Shown one piece after another: positions 1 through 7,858 of a stretch of DNA of 12,326 bases. The DNA lies in assembly GCA_014621425.1 (NCBI GenBank), contig JAANBB010000742.1:1-12326 (forward strand), read 5' to 3'. The translations under genes and the position numbers were made by a program. Within the stretch, counting starts at the first letter, position 1; each line of letters begins with the position of its first letter. The notes under the pieces were generated by a model. The model searched no databases and was not told the DNA's origin. It worked only from the letters and a program-made list of their open reading frames with translations. Origin of the DNA: Cylindrodendrum hubeiense. Taxonomy: Eukaryota > Ascomycota > Sordariomycetes > Hypocreales > Nectriaceae.

Positions 1-164
1 ACCCCGGGCCGCCCCTGGCGTCCGCCTGGTCTGGAACGCAGTAGGCGTCCGGCGGGCAGGCGGGGTAAATCGACGCCGCCGCACGCGATGGGCGGGTACG
101 CGTAGTTGAGCTGCGCGTTTACGAGGCTAGCCAGGGCCGCGGATGCGACGGCAAGGACGAGCAT
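1..164 (-). CDS. Partial gene, N-terminus of a small secreted protein
   Basis: Reading leftwards from an ATG at 164, the sequence encodes a textbook signal peptide, MLVLAVASAALASLVNAQ, followed by LNYAYPPIACGG, and stays open to the window edge (about 54 codons seen). Upstream on the same strand (about 165-290) the DNA is rich in CA and AAC, like other fungal 5' leaders here. After residue 30 the reading frame turns basic (PAGRLLRSRPGGRQG). The frame shifted by one base, from about position 75 to 1, reads a more protein-like, Cys-containing stretch that includes CPPDAYCVPD. The real product may therefore use that frame, which would mean a one-base frameshift or sequencing error near 70-80. 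No family is recognised. I am fairly confident of a secreted N-terminus and unsure of everything after residue 30. Confidence 0.45.
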   Translation of the reverse strand, partial: MLVLAVASAALASLVNAQLNYAYPPIACGGVDLPRLPAGRLLRSRPGGRQGRPG

Positions 165-1175
165 TTCGATCGGCAGGGTGTCGGTATGCGTCAGCGTGTG
201 TGGCTTCTGTTTGTGGATGCGCGGGCGGAATTGTGGTTGTGGTTTGTTTGGGATTCCCGTGGTGTTGGTGTTGATGGCGATATAGGGTTTTGTTGTCCTC
301 CATTGACGAGATCACAGATGACTCAAACATCAACCGCGTCACGATACCATTGCTTTGTCTGTGACCAGAGCGATTCACGCTCCTGCCCGTGTCTTTCAAT
401 TTGGCCGAAGCCCACACATTCAGTTGTGATCACTGTGAGACAAACGCGAGGTGGTGGCAGGTGCGTAGCCGATGCGACACGACGGGGAGCCTCCCCACCG
501 CATCTTGCAGGAATCTATTTCGGCCCAATATCTGCACAACTCGGGACAGCTTTATCAAAGCCGTCGTCGGACAAACTCGTCAGCTTGAGGCGTCGGATTT
601 AGCTCACAAATATCGATTCTGGTCATCGGCACTAAGATACTTCGAATTAAGCTTATTTCCGGAGGCGGCGCTGTTTGCCCAGCGCTAGGTGATGCTTGTC
701 GTTTATCTCCACACTGCGCTGACTGCGGGCGGCATCGAGTTCCCTCTCCAAGTTCCCCATCCGCCGCATCGACATTCAATATCTGGTCTAATCTGGATTT
801 GCAACTTTATTGTCTTGGATGCATTCTGCACAGACCAGATTTTTTATTCCAATATGCCTGCAATGCTCAATAACCCATGCACCCTGTACCAACACAATGT
901 CGCTTGTTGAGAGGCAGGCTCGCAGCCACAGCGTCGCATCCAGACGACCGGCCATGGGGGTGTCAGACTGCATCAGCCAGGTTGTTTCAAGATCACATTG
1001 GATTAAACAAAGAGCCAGGAGATGGATGGTCGTATACCATGACGACTATCATGCAGTCAGTCTGAACGTCAGCCCGGAAAACTTCAATAAATCCCGGCAC
1101 CACTAAGATGATCCCTCTTCCCCTCACTCTAGCTCGCCAACTATCGATAACGGCTTTGCACAGTTCAAATACTCC

Positions 1176-1197
1176 GTCGGCCGATCCATCTGCCGAC
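1176..1197. repeat. Short inverted repeat GTCGGC / GCCGAC
   Basis: A 6-bp perfect inverted repeat (1176-1181 and 1192-1197) has a 10-bp spacer. It lies between two similar copies of a TTCAAATAC-containing segment (about 1164-1172 and 1216-1224), so the locality looks like a small degenerate duplication. No function is assigned. Confidence 0.3.
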
Positions 1198-1648
1198 CGT
1201 AGGCTACGCACTATTTCAAATACCCCGGCGATGATCTCAACAAGTCTTCCCCGCGACTTCCCACCCGGGCAAGGCGCGCCAGCGAACCCCATCCCTAGTT
1301 CGAGATGCTACCCCTTTTTCGACCCCCTGCGCGGACAATTATGCGGTCATAGTAGCTCCGGGCTCCGTGTGGATGGGCTGCGAAGATTTCTGAGTGGCCG
1401 TTGGGTTGGTGGCCATCAGGCGGTTCGACGGAACTGCGGCAGTTCGGCCATTTGCCCTAAGCCGACATGCGAGATGCATCTCCCTTTCCAGATGGAGCAT
1501 AATGCCCGCGTTTGGGGGCTAAACCTTGCTGACGAGGCTTGCGCGGGAAACGTGGACGACGAGAGATTAGCCGTCGAGGCGGACTAGCAAACTTTTCGAG
1601 GACTTTTGTTCGACTTGACGTGCCGATCAAGCCGTTAGACTTCGAATC

Positions 1649-1672
1649 ATTCACACATTCACACATTCACAC
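1649..1672 (+). repeat. Microsatellite (ATTCACAC)x3
   Basis: Three perfect tandem copies of the 8-mer ATTCACAC, followed by ACACC. Such CA-rich tracts are typical of fungal 5' leaders. Thirty bases further on there is an ACCATGG start context at 1702, but the frame it opens ends after 19 codons (1702-1761). Confidence 0.85.
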
Positions 1673-1707
1673 ACCAACTGACAGATTGCGCAAGCTATAC
1701 CATGGCA

Positions 1708-1713
1708 TTTATT
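1708..1713 (-). terminator. Candidate poly(A) signal AATAAA
   Basis: A canonical AATAAA on the minus strand lies about 350 bp past the stop codon of the Ras-like gene (2066). It could set the 3' end of that transcript. Fungal poly(A) signals are loose, so this is suggestive only. Confidence 0.3.
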
Positions 1714-2065
1714 AAATTAATCCCAAATATCGGGGGTTGGCCACTCTGCTCCGTAGGCTAAATTCCCTCTGCATTACGTACTGGAATATTCTCCAATTCT
1801 GACTTCTCCAAATCGAGTCCCCTCACCAAAAACTCCATACTCCAAATTTCTAAGCTTGTCGACAAAGCGTATTCCCGCGTCGCAACTCCCATGGCCCTGT
1901 TGCATGGGTCGCGGCTAGCCCGGAGTTCCCTGAATCGAGAATTCGGATTCCGGCCATAGATGGCCGGCTCCGGGGCCCGTTCCCGCCGTGCTCCACTTAT
2001 CACCGGTCCGTCCCGTCCGAGTCGGAACGGGATGCTTCCGGCGTCGTCCGTCTCCGTTTCATGGC

Positions 2066-3082
2066 CTATGTGAACTTCGGTGCCCAGTCTGTCGCCGCTG
2101 GCTCAACTAGATCCACCGGTAATTGATACTCCAGGGGGCACGGCTCCACGAGAGTAATCTCACTCTCATCCGAGTCGGAGTTCGGCCCTCTCGGAATCAC
2201 CCAGGGTGGCGGGCTAATCAATCGCCTCATTGTCCATCGCGGCGGCGCCCCAGTACAACGCGCCCTGGTCACAGGTCGACGGAGTTCTGGCTCCCTCCCT
2301 CGACGACGAATGCTCAGCTTCTTTCTTAGACTTGGTCGTCGGACTGTTGTCTGCGCCATGAGATGCCTGATAGCTTCTCCCAGCGTCTCCTCGCTCTCTC
2401 GCATCAGTCTCGTCCGCGCCTCAATTACCGGTCCCACAGCTTCCTCAATTAGCTCCGGGAATCCGTACCCATCCTTGGCAGAACACACGACGAAGTTTCC
2501 CCCCAGCCGTTTTGCCAACCTCCAACCATCCTCGACGTGGACTTGGTTTGGAAGATCGGTCTTTGTGCCGACGATGAGGCAGGGAAGACTGGTTCCAGGC
2601 GCGACGCCAACGCCCTCCAGCTCGCATCGGGCACAGAATTCGCAGAGAACCTGGAAACTCCTGGCATCTGAAAGGTCGTATGCCAATATGAGAGCATCGC
2701 TGTCTCTAATGCCGCGCGTAATCCATGAAAAGTGCTCCTGTTTGCCAAGAGGGTAGCCGTCGCCGTACGACGTCAGCGAGACTGGAGTGTCGAACCAGAT
2801 GTTGCAAGACTGGCCGCGGATGGGAACCTGCCTACACCCGCTATTGCAGTCCCAGGTGACATCATAGTTTTCGACGAATTCGTCCAAACATATCTGTGCA
2901 ACATTTAGCTCCGCTTCGTTACCATCTCAAGGTCAACCTACCCGATTAAGCATGCTGTGTCGTCCGGAACCTTCTGCACCGAGAATCTGTATCTGGATTC
3001 CCCATGGCCACGGCTTCACCCTGCCATCCTGCAGATAGCGACTGTTTCGGATCCTGTTCGCTTGCCAATTGTCGACGTCCAT
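2066..3082 (-). CDS. Divergent Ras-superfamily small GTPase-like protein, probable pseudo-GTPase (2 exons)
   Basis: Exon 1 is 3082-2942 (47 codons) and exon 2 is 2893-2066. They are joined in phase 0 across a 48-bp intron (2894-2941, GTAGGT...GCTAAAT...CAG). The product is 322 aa. The Ras order of motifs is visible: beta-1 IQIQIL followed by a P-loop GAEGSGRHS (residues 35-43), switch I FVENYDVTW with the conserved Thr60, beta-3 ending in FDT (Asp82), YDLSDARSF, G4 GTKTDL (156-161) and G5 CSAK (184-187). The splice restores the helix that links P-loop to switch I (SMLNR-ICLDEF), which strongly supports the gene model. Oddities: the P-loop Lys and Ser of GxxxxGKS are Arg and His, the DTAGQE motif is lost with extra residues inserted after FDTP, the C-terminus is WAPKFT with no CAAX box, and about 110 extra residues include an Arg-rich stretch (232-254) and an acidic SDSDESE patch. 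Guanine-recognition motifs persist, so nucleotide may still bind weakly, but hydrolysis is doubtful. The start at 3082 is the nearest ATG before the G domain. Confidence 0.8.
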
Positions 3083-3475
3083 TTTGGTGATCTGGGAGAA
3101 AGCTGGCGGGCGCGGGCCGTTCTTAATTGACGACGCGGTGGCCGAACCGGCATCCGAGACATGACGCCCGTGGGGGCGCCACCCAATATCCTCGACGATC
3201 CAGATGAATCTAATAATCGCCCTTGACCTGGTTCCCTGGAAACTCCGCAGATAGTTTGCCGTCGCCCTTACTATTGGCGTCGTCACCCGATGACCTCCCA
3301 ACAACTGAGTCAGAGCTAGTAATGGCATCAGTACACTCAACCCTTGACGATGAAGCTATTCTGGAGGCTGTTCCAGATACTCCGCACTGTTATTTCACTT
3401 CAACGGCGAAATTTAGAACGTAATGAATAGTGATACACATTAACCATGATACGGCGCATGCTATCTCCACCAATA
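3083..3475. other. Intergenic region between oxidase 3' end and Ras-like gene start
   Basis: About 390 bp separate two genes on the same (minus) strand. It must hold the 3' end of the oxidase transcript and the promoter and leader of the Ras-like gene. The Ras-like reading frame stays open upstream to about 3340, but the translation there does not resemble the family and adds nothing before the G domain, so I start at 3082. No clear TATA box or AATAAA is seen. Confidence 0.5.
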
Positions 3476-5061
3476 TTATTCGGTCGGGCGAACTCCCTGA
3501 GGGTTCCAGAAAACATCATCCGGATCCAACGCCGCCTTGATCTGCTGCAGTCTCGGCAGGTTATCTCCATAGTACAGCTTCTGCGCTGTCTCAGAATCCA
3601 ATTCGCTATCCACATAGTTCGCGTACATGCCCCACTTTCCGTCACCTACCGACTTGGTGATGCTCTCCCTGAACCCCTTGAGAAGGGCAAACCCTTCTTC
3701 AGGGTACTCGCCATTGGACCCACGGTCTGAGAACTGGTACAGCAGTAGCTTGTCGCGATGGACATATGCGGTATCCGATGGTTCGACGTCAGCGATGGCT
3801 GAGCCGTCGCCGCCGTGGAGGTCGAAGAGGATGAACCACGAATGGCGGGCCGAGGAGTCATTAATGTTCGCGAAGACGGCCGTCATGAACGAGTTAATTT
3901 GGCTCCGTGTGAGGGCATGAGTCATGAGACTGGTTTTATAGGTCGTGGTGTGCTGTCAAGTGTTAGGCAAGTCACGTCAACAGACTGCGGGGACGTACCA
4001 CATCATATGGGAATGTCTGGTCGAGTTCCTGGCCGTCGGTAAAGTACTCCAGCCCCTCAATCCACCCCATCGTGCTCGCTTCCGAGATCTCTGCGTCAAT
4101 GTCTTCCAACAAAGGCTGAAGCGCTGCGTTGAGGCCATCCCGGTCCCCATAGTATACCCCCTGGATGGTCTGGCCCGTCGACGCCATGTACATCTGCATA
4201 TTCAACTCATTGGGGGCATCCTTGGCGATGTCTTGCAGGGCTTTGATACCGGTGACAGCCTCAGCTTTGGTCCAGTCCAATTCTATGTTAAAGGGTGTGA
4301 CTTGGTCAGGTGCCTCGAAGGTCTTAAACTCGAGTTCCGCGACGATACCAAAGGATGACCCGGCGCCCCGGATCGCCCAGAACAGATCCTTGTTCTCGGT
4401 GGCGGAGCAGTGGACCAGAGAGCCGTCGGCGAGGACTACTTTTGCGCCGATCAACCAATCCAAAGTGAGGCCATGTGTTCGTGAAGCAAAGCCAAAGCCA
4501 CCGTGCAAGACATGACCAGATATGCCAACCCTACACAATTAGCGTGAGAACTCCAGCAAGAGAGATGACTTACCCCGGGCCCGACCCATGGGAAATGGCT
4601 CTTCCGCCTTGGTTAAACAGCTCCACTGCAACATGGCCGAGTCTCGCGCCAGGTTGCACGATTGCAGTGCCGTCGTCATTCACAGTGACCCCATACATGC
4701 GATCAAGCGCAATGACAAGATGGCCATCTTCGCCGCCGAAGCCGAACGATGCATAGCTATGGCCGCCACTCTTGGCAGTCACGCGCACGCCATTCTCGAT
4801 TCCGCATGAAACCGCCGCCCTGATCTCGTCGACGCTCGTCGGGATGGCGACGGCAGCGGGTGTGTAAGCCAGCCGAAGATTGTACGGCGTTGTGTCCTCA
4901 GTCCACTCGGTCGAATTCTTGATCGAAAACGGGACGCCGGCGTCGGCAAGACAAGAATTCAAGGCATCCCGGCGGGTGAGACAAATGCTGGCAGAAGACA
5001 GTGCCGAAAAGAGGCACAGCACGAGGCACGCCGCCCGGTGTAGCGGCATAGTGTGAATCAT
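3476..5061 (-). CDS. Secreted FAD-linked oligosaccharide oxidase, berberine-bridge type (AA7-like), 3 exons
   Basis: Exons are 5061-4574, 4530-3999 and 3952-3476. The introns are 43 bp (4531-4573, GTAAGT...GCTAAT...TAG) and 46 bp (3953-3998, GTACGT...CCTAAC...CAG). The product is 498 aa, the usual size for glucooligosaccharide/chitooligosaccharide oxidases. Such enzymes oxidise the C1 of sugars outside the cell, giving lactones and H2O2. In order: a signal peptide ending near ALSSAS; an FAD-binding PCMH-type domain with [20 protein letters not shown], where His101 is the expected 8-alpha-histidyl flavin link; [45 protein letters not shown]; and a C-terminal BBE segment, [20 protein letters not shown]. 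Tyr453 (ANYVD) and Asp384 (FDLHGG) match the catalytic Tyr and Asp of the family. Cys37 and Cys86 match its disulfide. Unusually, Gly161 replaces the Cys that makes the second flavin bond in bicovalent members. An alternative start at 5049 leaves the signal peptide intact. Exact substrate is unknown. Confidence 0.92.
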
Positions 5062-5580
5062 GATAGCCTTTGTTCAATATTATAGACTCTAGCGTTGTTC
5101 AAGCCCTCGGGCACGGCGTTGGTCCATGAATTTAGAGCGTCGCCGTTGTCAGTTATATACCACATCGTATCCAGTGGAGCCCAATCCATGTTCCCGTCAT
5201 TGCTGCTCGATGCAGCAAACCGAAAAGGCGCATCGACTGATCGTACGGTAGACCCCATGATGCTGCAGCTATTAGCCCTCCACAAACTGGGATTATAGCG
5301 GAGTCAGAGTCAACCGCAGCCTAAACAGCATCGCAAACAAGGACCGTCCCTGGAGAGTGTCTAGATAGAGTCGTGGCCTTCACCAGCGCCCGTCAATTGT
5401 CTTTTCCACCGGGGAATTACAACCACGTCCTACATTTCACAAACCTCAAAACAGCTCCGTCTAGGAGCATTGGGAGCGTCCCCACCGGAAGCTCAGCCTT
5501 AGATCCTCGGGCGTTGATCGACATGCTTACGTTTCCATATTGACGCCACCGGATATTCTCAGCATCATTCGATGGTGACT
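5062..5580. other. Oxidase upstream region
   Basis: About 520 bp of leader and promoter for the minus-strand oxidase. A short minus-strand frame (5058-5285) runs through the TATA box into the leader and has no recognisable domain, so I treat it as chance. Nothing else is supported here. Confidence 0.5.
5153..5159 (-). promoter_or_regulatory. TATA box of the oxidase gene
   Basis: TATATAA on the minus strand lies about 92 bp upstream of the oxidase start codon at 5061, a normal distance for a fungal core promoter with a short leader. This is a motif match only. Confidence 0.5.
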
Positions 5581-5626
5581 GAGCTCTCCACGTGTGTGGA
5601 GCGCGAGATCTCGGGAACATAAAATA
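5581..5626 (+). promoter_or_regulatory. Promoter-like cluster: E-box, two palindromes and a TATA-like box
   Basis: Within 46 bp there are GAGCTC (5581-5586), the hairpin-like inverted repeat CTCCAC-gtgt-GTGGAG (5586-5601) containing the E-box CACGTG (5589-5594), the perfect 10-bp palindrome CGAGATCTCG (5604-5613), and ATAAAATA (5619-5626). This order resembles dimeric factor sites just upstream of a core promoter reading rightwards, toward the possible small gene starting at 5703. It could also serve as an upstream element of the oxidase, whose start is about 520 bp away on the other strand. Confidence 0.3.
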
Positions 5627-5702
5627 GGATCAAGGCAGCGACACTCAGCCTCGAGTTTCTGCAAGAACGCGGGACAATTCAAGTTCCACGGATCAAATAA
5701 GG

Positions 5703-6085
5703 ATGACATTGCAGCAACTGCCCACCAACACGCGAAAACTTCACCTTCTCGGAGACTACAGCAGGTCATCGGAAAGATATCCCGACCCACAGGATGCACG
5801 ACGCCCCATCTCAATACTTCAACACGAGCGCCGACCCAACCACAGGCGAATGCACCCAAGCCCCGCGTCTCATTCAATGTAAGTAAGCCTAAGCTGACCT
5901 TGTGTGCTTGCGTACTTCCCGCGTCCAGGCACTCTGTTTTGTTTGGTTCGCCTCGTTGGGTCGCACACCGTGCCATGCATCGGCTGCCCCCTGTAGCGTG
6001 CGCCTCGCCCGGCAGCTATTCATGGGTGTCAGGAACCAATATTTGCGAGCTGAGGTGCCTGAGCTTGTTGATTCCTTGGCGCTGA
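5703..6085 (+). CDS. Possible small two-exon gene of unknown function
   Basis: A good fungal intron template at 5879-5928 (50 bp, GTAAGTAAG, CTAAG/GCTGAC branch region, TCCAG end) interrupts an open frame. Joining 5703-5878 to 5929-6085 gives a 110-aa, Arg- and Pro-rich product without signal peptide or known domain. A TATA-like box lies about 77 bp upstream. The same splice also opens a second frame from an ATG at 5794 to a stop at 5996. This reads a 50-aa peptide with five Cys residues (TTGECTQAPRLIQC..., ending CIGCPL). All three frames are open before the intron, so coding potential is ambiguous. The splice signals are the best evidence. The ORFs alone would not convince me. Confidence 0.22.
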
Positions 6086-7660
6086 ATTGGACATATCGAG
6101 ATACTAAAGTGTCCGCTGTGTTGGATACGCGGGCGGGCGAATGGCAGACCGGTGACGGTTCCTCGACCATGCTCCGTATGCAGTGCCTTTCTCGCGATGA
6201 AACTCAAGTCCTCCCGGTTTTATATCGTGCCAGTATATCCAGTAATAGCTCGTTATAATGCGAGCCATCAGTAAAGCAAGATGATCATATCATACGGGTT
6301 GCTTGAGACGGTAACAGTTATCACCCAACCCTCATGAAAGGCGACCCAAAAATTCCAGCTGAGATCCATTGCATCGGATTTGAATGCAGGTCCAACAATG
6401 CTACGTTTACTAGAAAGAGGGGGTTTGACTCGGTAGTTTGCTGACAGGTCAGTCAGTTCCCCAAACTGTTGATCCATCGGCCTCAGGTTACCCTAGACGC
6501 GCTCATGCTCCGGCTTCATTGGCACACTCCGCAATATCGCTCAGTTCCATACATATATCAGATCACCCTCACATTAGCTTCATCCACACCTTAGTCTGGA
6601 TGATTTGTGATGGTAGCTCATGTTCGCACCCGCAGTCTAAGTACACGTGGATTGGCCATTCTGTGCCGCACCTGCAACGTGGGTACGGCATAAGGACAAG
6701 TCAAGATGCAGCGACAGCAGACCAGTGCCACGAAGTCAGCCTTACCACAATCATATCTCACAAATACCCGTTGCCCCTCATACTAAAACCCTCTCGGGAT
6801 TGAACCAGACTCCGCGGTGCGATCCTCCCGCTCAGGCCGATCCCCAGGGTTGTCATCCCAGCGCTAGACATTCGGGATCCCGCATCCTGCAGTACCCGCG
6901 ACACGTCAGCTCCTCCAGGAGCAAGTAACATGCAATTGCGTAAATTAGCAAGCTGCACGGGATGCACGGGCTGCATGTGTTGGGGCTGACATTCTCTTGC
7001 AAGTGGCACGTTAATTGGCTGCGTGTTGGTTGGTGCAAGACGCAGAGTTACCGGGCGCGCTTCGAGACTGGTTGACAGGTGCATGTGAAACGAAACAATG
7101 GCAACGAAGTATTTGACTAGAGACTATCCCCCTCTTTATTAATCGGTACCTATGTTACATTCGATTGCTAAAGTCTGATATAGAACTCGCCTGTAGTGAA
7201 TCACTTCAAGGCCACATGTGATGCCAACATCTTCGTCTCCTACAACTTAGCATCGCGCAAGAGCCCGCAGCCAGTCATCCCTTACCACTCCCAACAACGT
7301 ACAACCGCACCACTCAATGCGAAACCGCCATCTCAGGCACCTGTCAGATCTGTCCCCACCCCCTGGTGCAGATCCTCCGCGCCATATCCCAAACTGCCAA
7401 CCCACCAACACGTACCTCTTGGCGCCGCCCATGACCAACACTGACCTCGTAGCATCCCATCACACGTTTGCGGCGCTCCAGGGCGTTATCATGATTAGCC
7501 AGTTTCATTAGTCGCTCTGCAGTGCAATTTGTGCGTTGGTCCGGCTAGTTGTTGCCGAGAAGGAGGTGCCACGGTAGGATGCTTCGGAGGCGATGTTGGT
7601 GGAGGTGGGCTGTGAGGGGAACGTTGGTGAATCGCGGTGGGAAGAGATGAAGTCGGGAGG
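6086..7660. other. Stretch without a supported gene
   Basis: About 1.6 kb. One plus-strand frame (to 6258) continues past the candidate small gene with balanced composition (VPELVDSLALNWTYRD) but lacks a good start. A minus-strand frame at 6758-7084 and a Ser/Thr/Pro-rich minus frame at 7508-7726 are open but match no family. The short direct repeat TGCACGGG is found twice near 6955-6970. The right end is the promoter of the beta-barrel gene. No tRNA, mobile element or conserved domain is seen. Confidence 0.45.
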
Positions 7661-7667
7661 TTCAGGA

Positions 7668-7675
7668 TATAAATA
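7668..7675 (+). promoter_or_regulatory. TATA box of the secreted beta-barrel gene
   Basis: TATAAATA lies 184 bp upstream of the start codon at 7859. Transcription starting 25-40 bp downstream would exclude the ATGs at 7681 and 7691 from the mRNA. The remaining leader (about 7700-7858) contains no ATG, so 7859 would be the first start codon used. Confidence 0.6.
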
Positions 7676-7772
7676 CAGCAATGGTTCGCCATGGATGTGG
7701 TTGTTCTTCTTCTTCAGCATTATCAAAACAAGTCATTCCTTTACAATCAGTTCGAGACTCCTCACTTGAACA

Positions 7773-7795
7773 CAAGTCACCTTAGCTCAAGTCAC
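7773..7795 (+). repeat. CAAGTCAC direct repeat in a CA-rich 5' leader
   Basis: CAAGTCAC occurs at 7773-7780 and 7788-7795, inside a leader rich in CACTTACAC-like tracts (7770-7850). Unstructured, C/A-rich leaders without upstream ATGs are common in highly expressed fungal genes. No specific binding factor is implied. Confidence 0.45.
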
Positions 7796-7858
7796 TTACA
7801 CACCACTTACACATATCACGTATACCCATTCACTCACTTACACTACCAACAAACAAAC

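Larger units (their letters stand above)
165..2065. other. Long stretch without a supported gene
   Basis: About 1.9 kb. The first 130 bp or so are probably leader and promoter of the minus-strand secreted-protein gene at the left edge. The rest carries only weak, family-less ORFs on both strands, for example 993-1292 on the minus strand and 1108-1587 on the plus strand, which overlap each other. The right end (about 1700-2065) is the likely 3' untranslated region of the Ras-like gene. I see no transposase, reverse transcriptase, LTR or terminal inverted repeats. The region could hold a non-coding RNA or a decayed gene, but nothing in the sequence shows it directly. Confidence 0.5.

Noticed and set aside
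1108..1587. 159-aa plus-strand ORF
   Set aside because: Odd composition, no domain, and antisense to an equally open frame; no leader or splice evidence.
3476..5061. Oxidase as a marker of a secondary-metabolite cluster
   Set aside because: No polyketide synthase, NRPS, terpene synthase, transporter or pathway regulator is nearby; the enzyme looks like an oligosaccharide oxidase.
6790..6815. tRNA T-arm-like word (GGTTCAATCCC on the minus strand)
   Set aside because: The flanking bases do not pair as a T stem, and no acceptor, D or anticodon arms could be found.
7691..7858. 56-residue N-terminal extension of the beta-barrel protein
   Set aside because: It would place the signal peptide internally, and its ATG lies at or before the transcription start expected from the TATA box at 7668.
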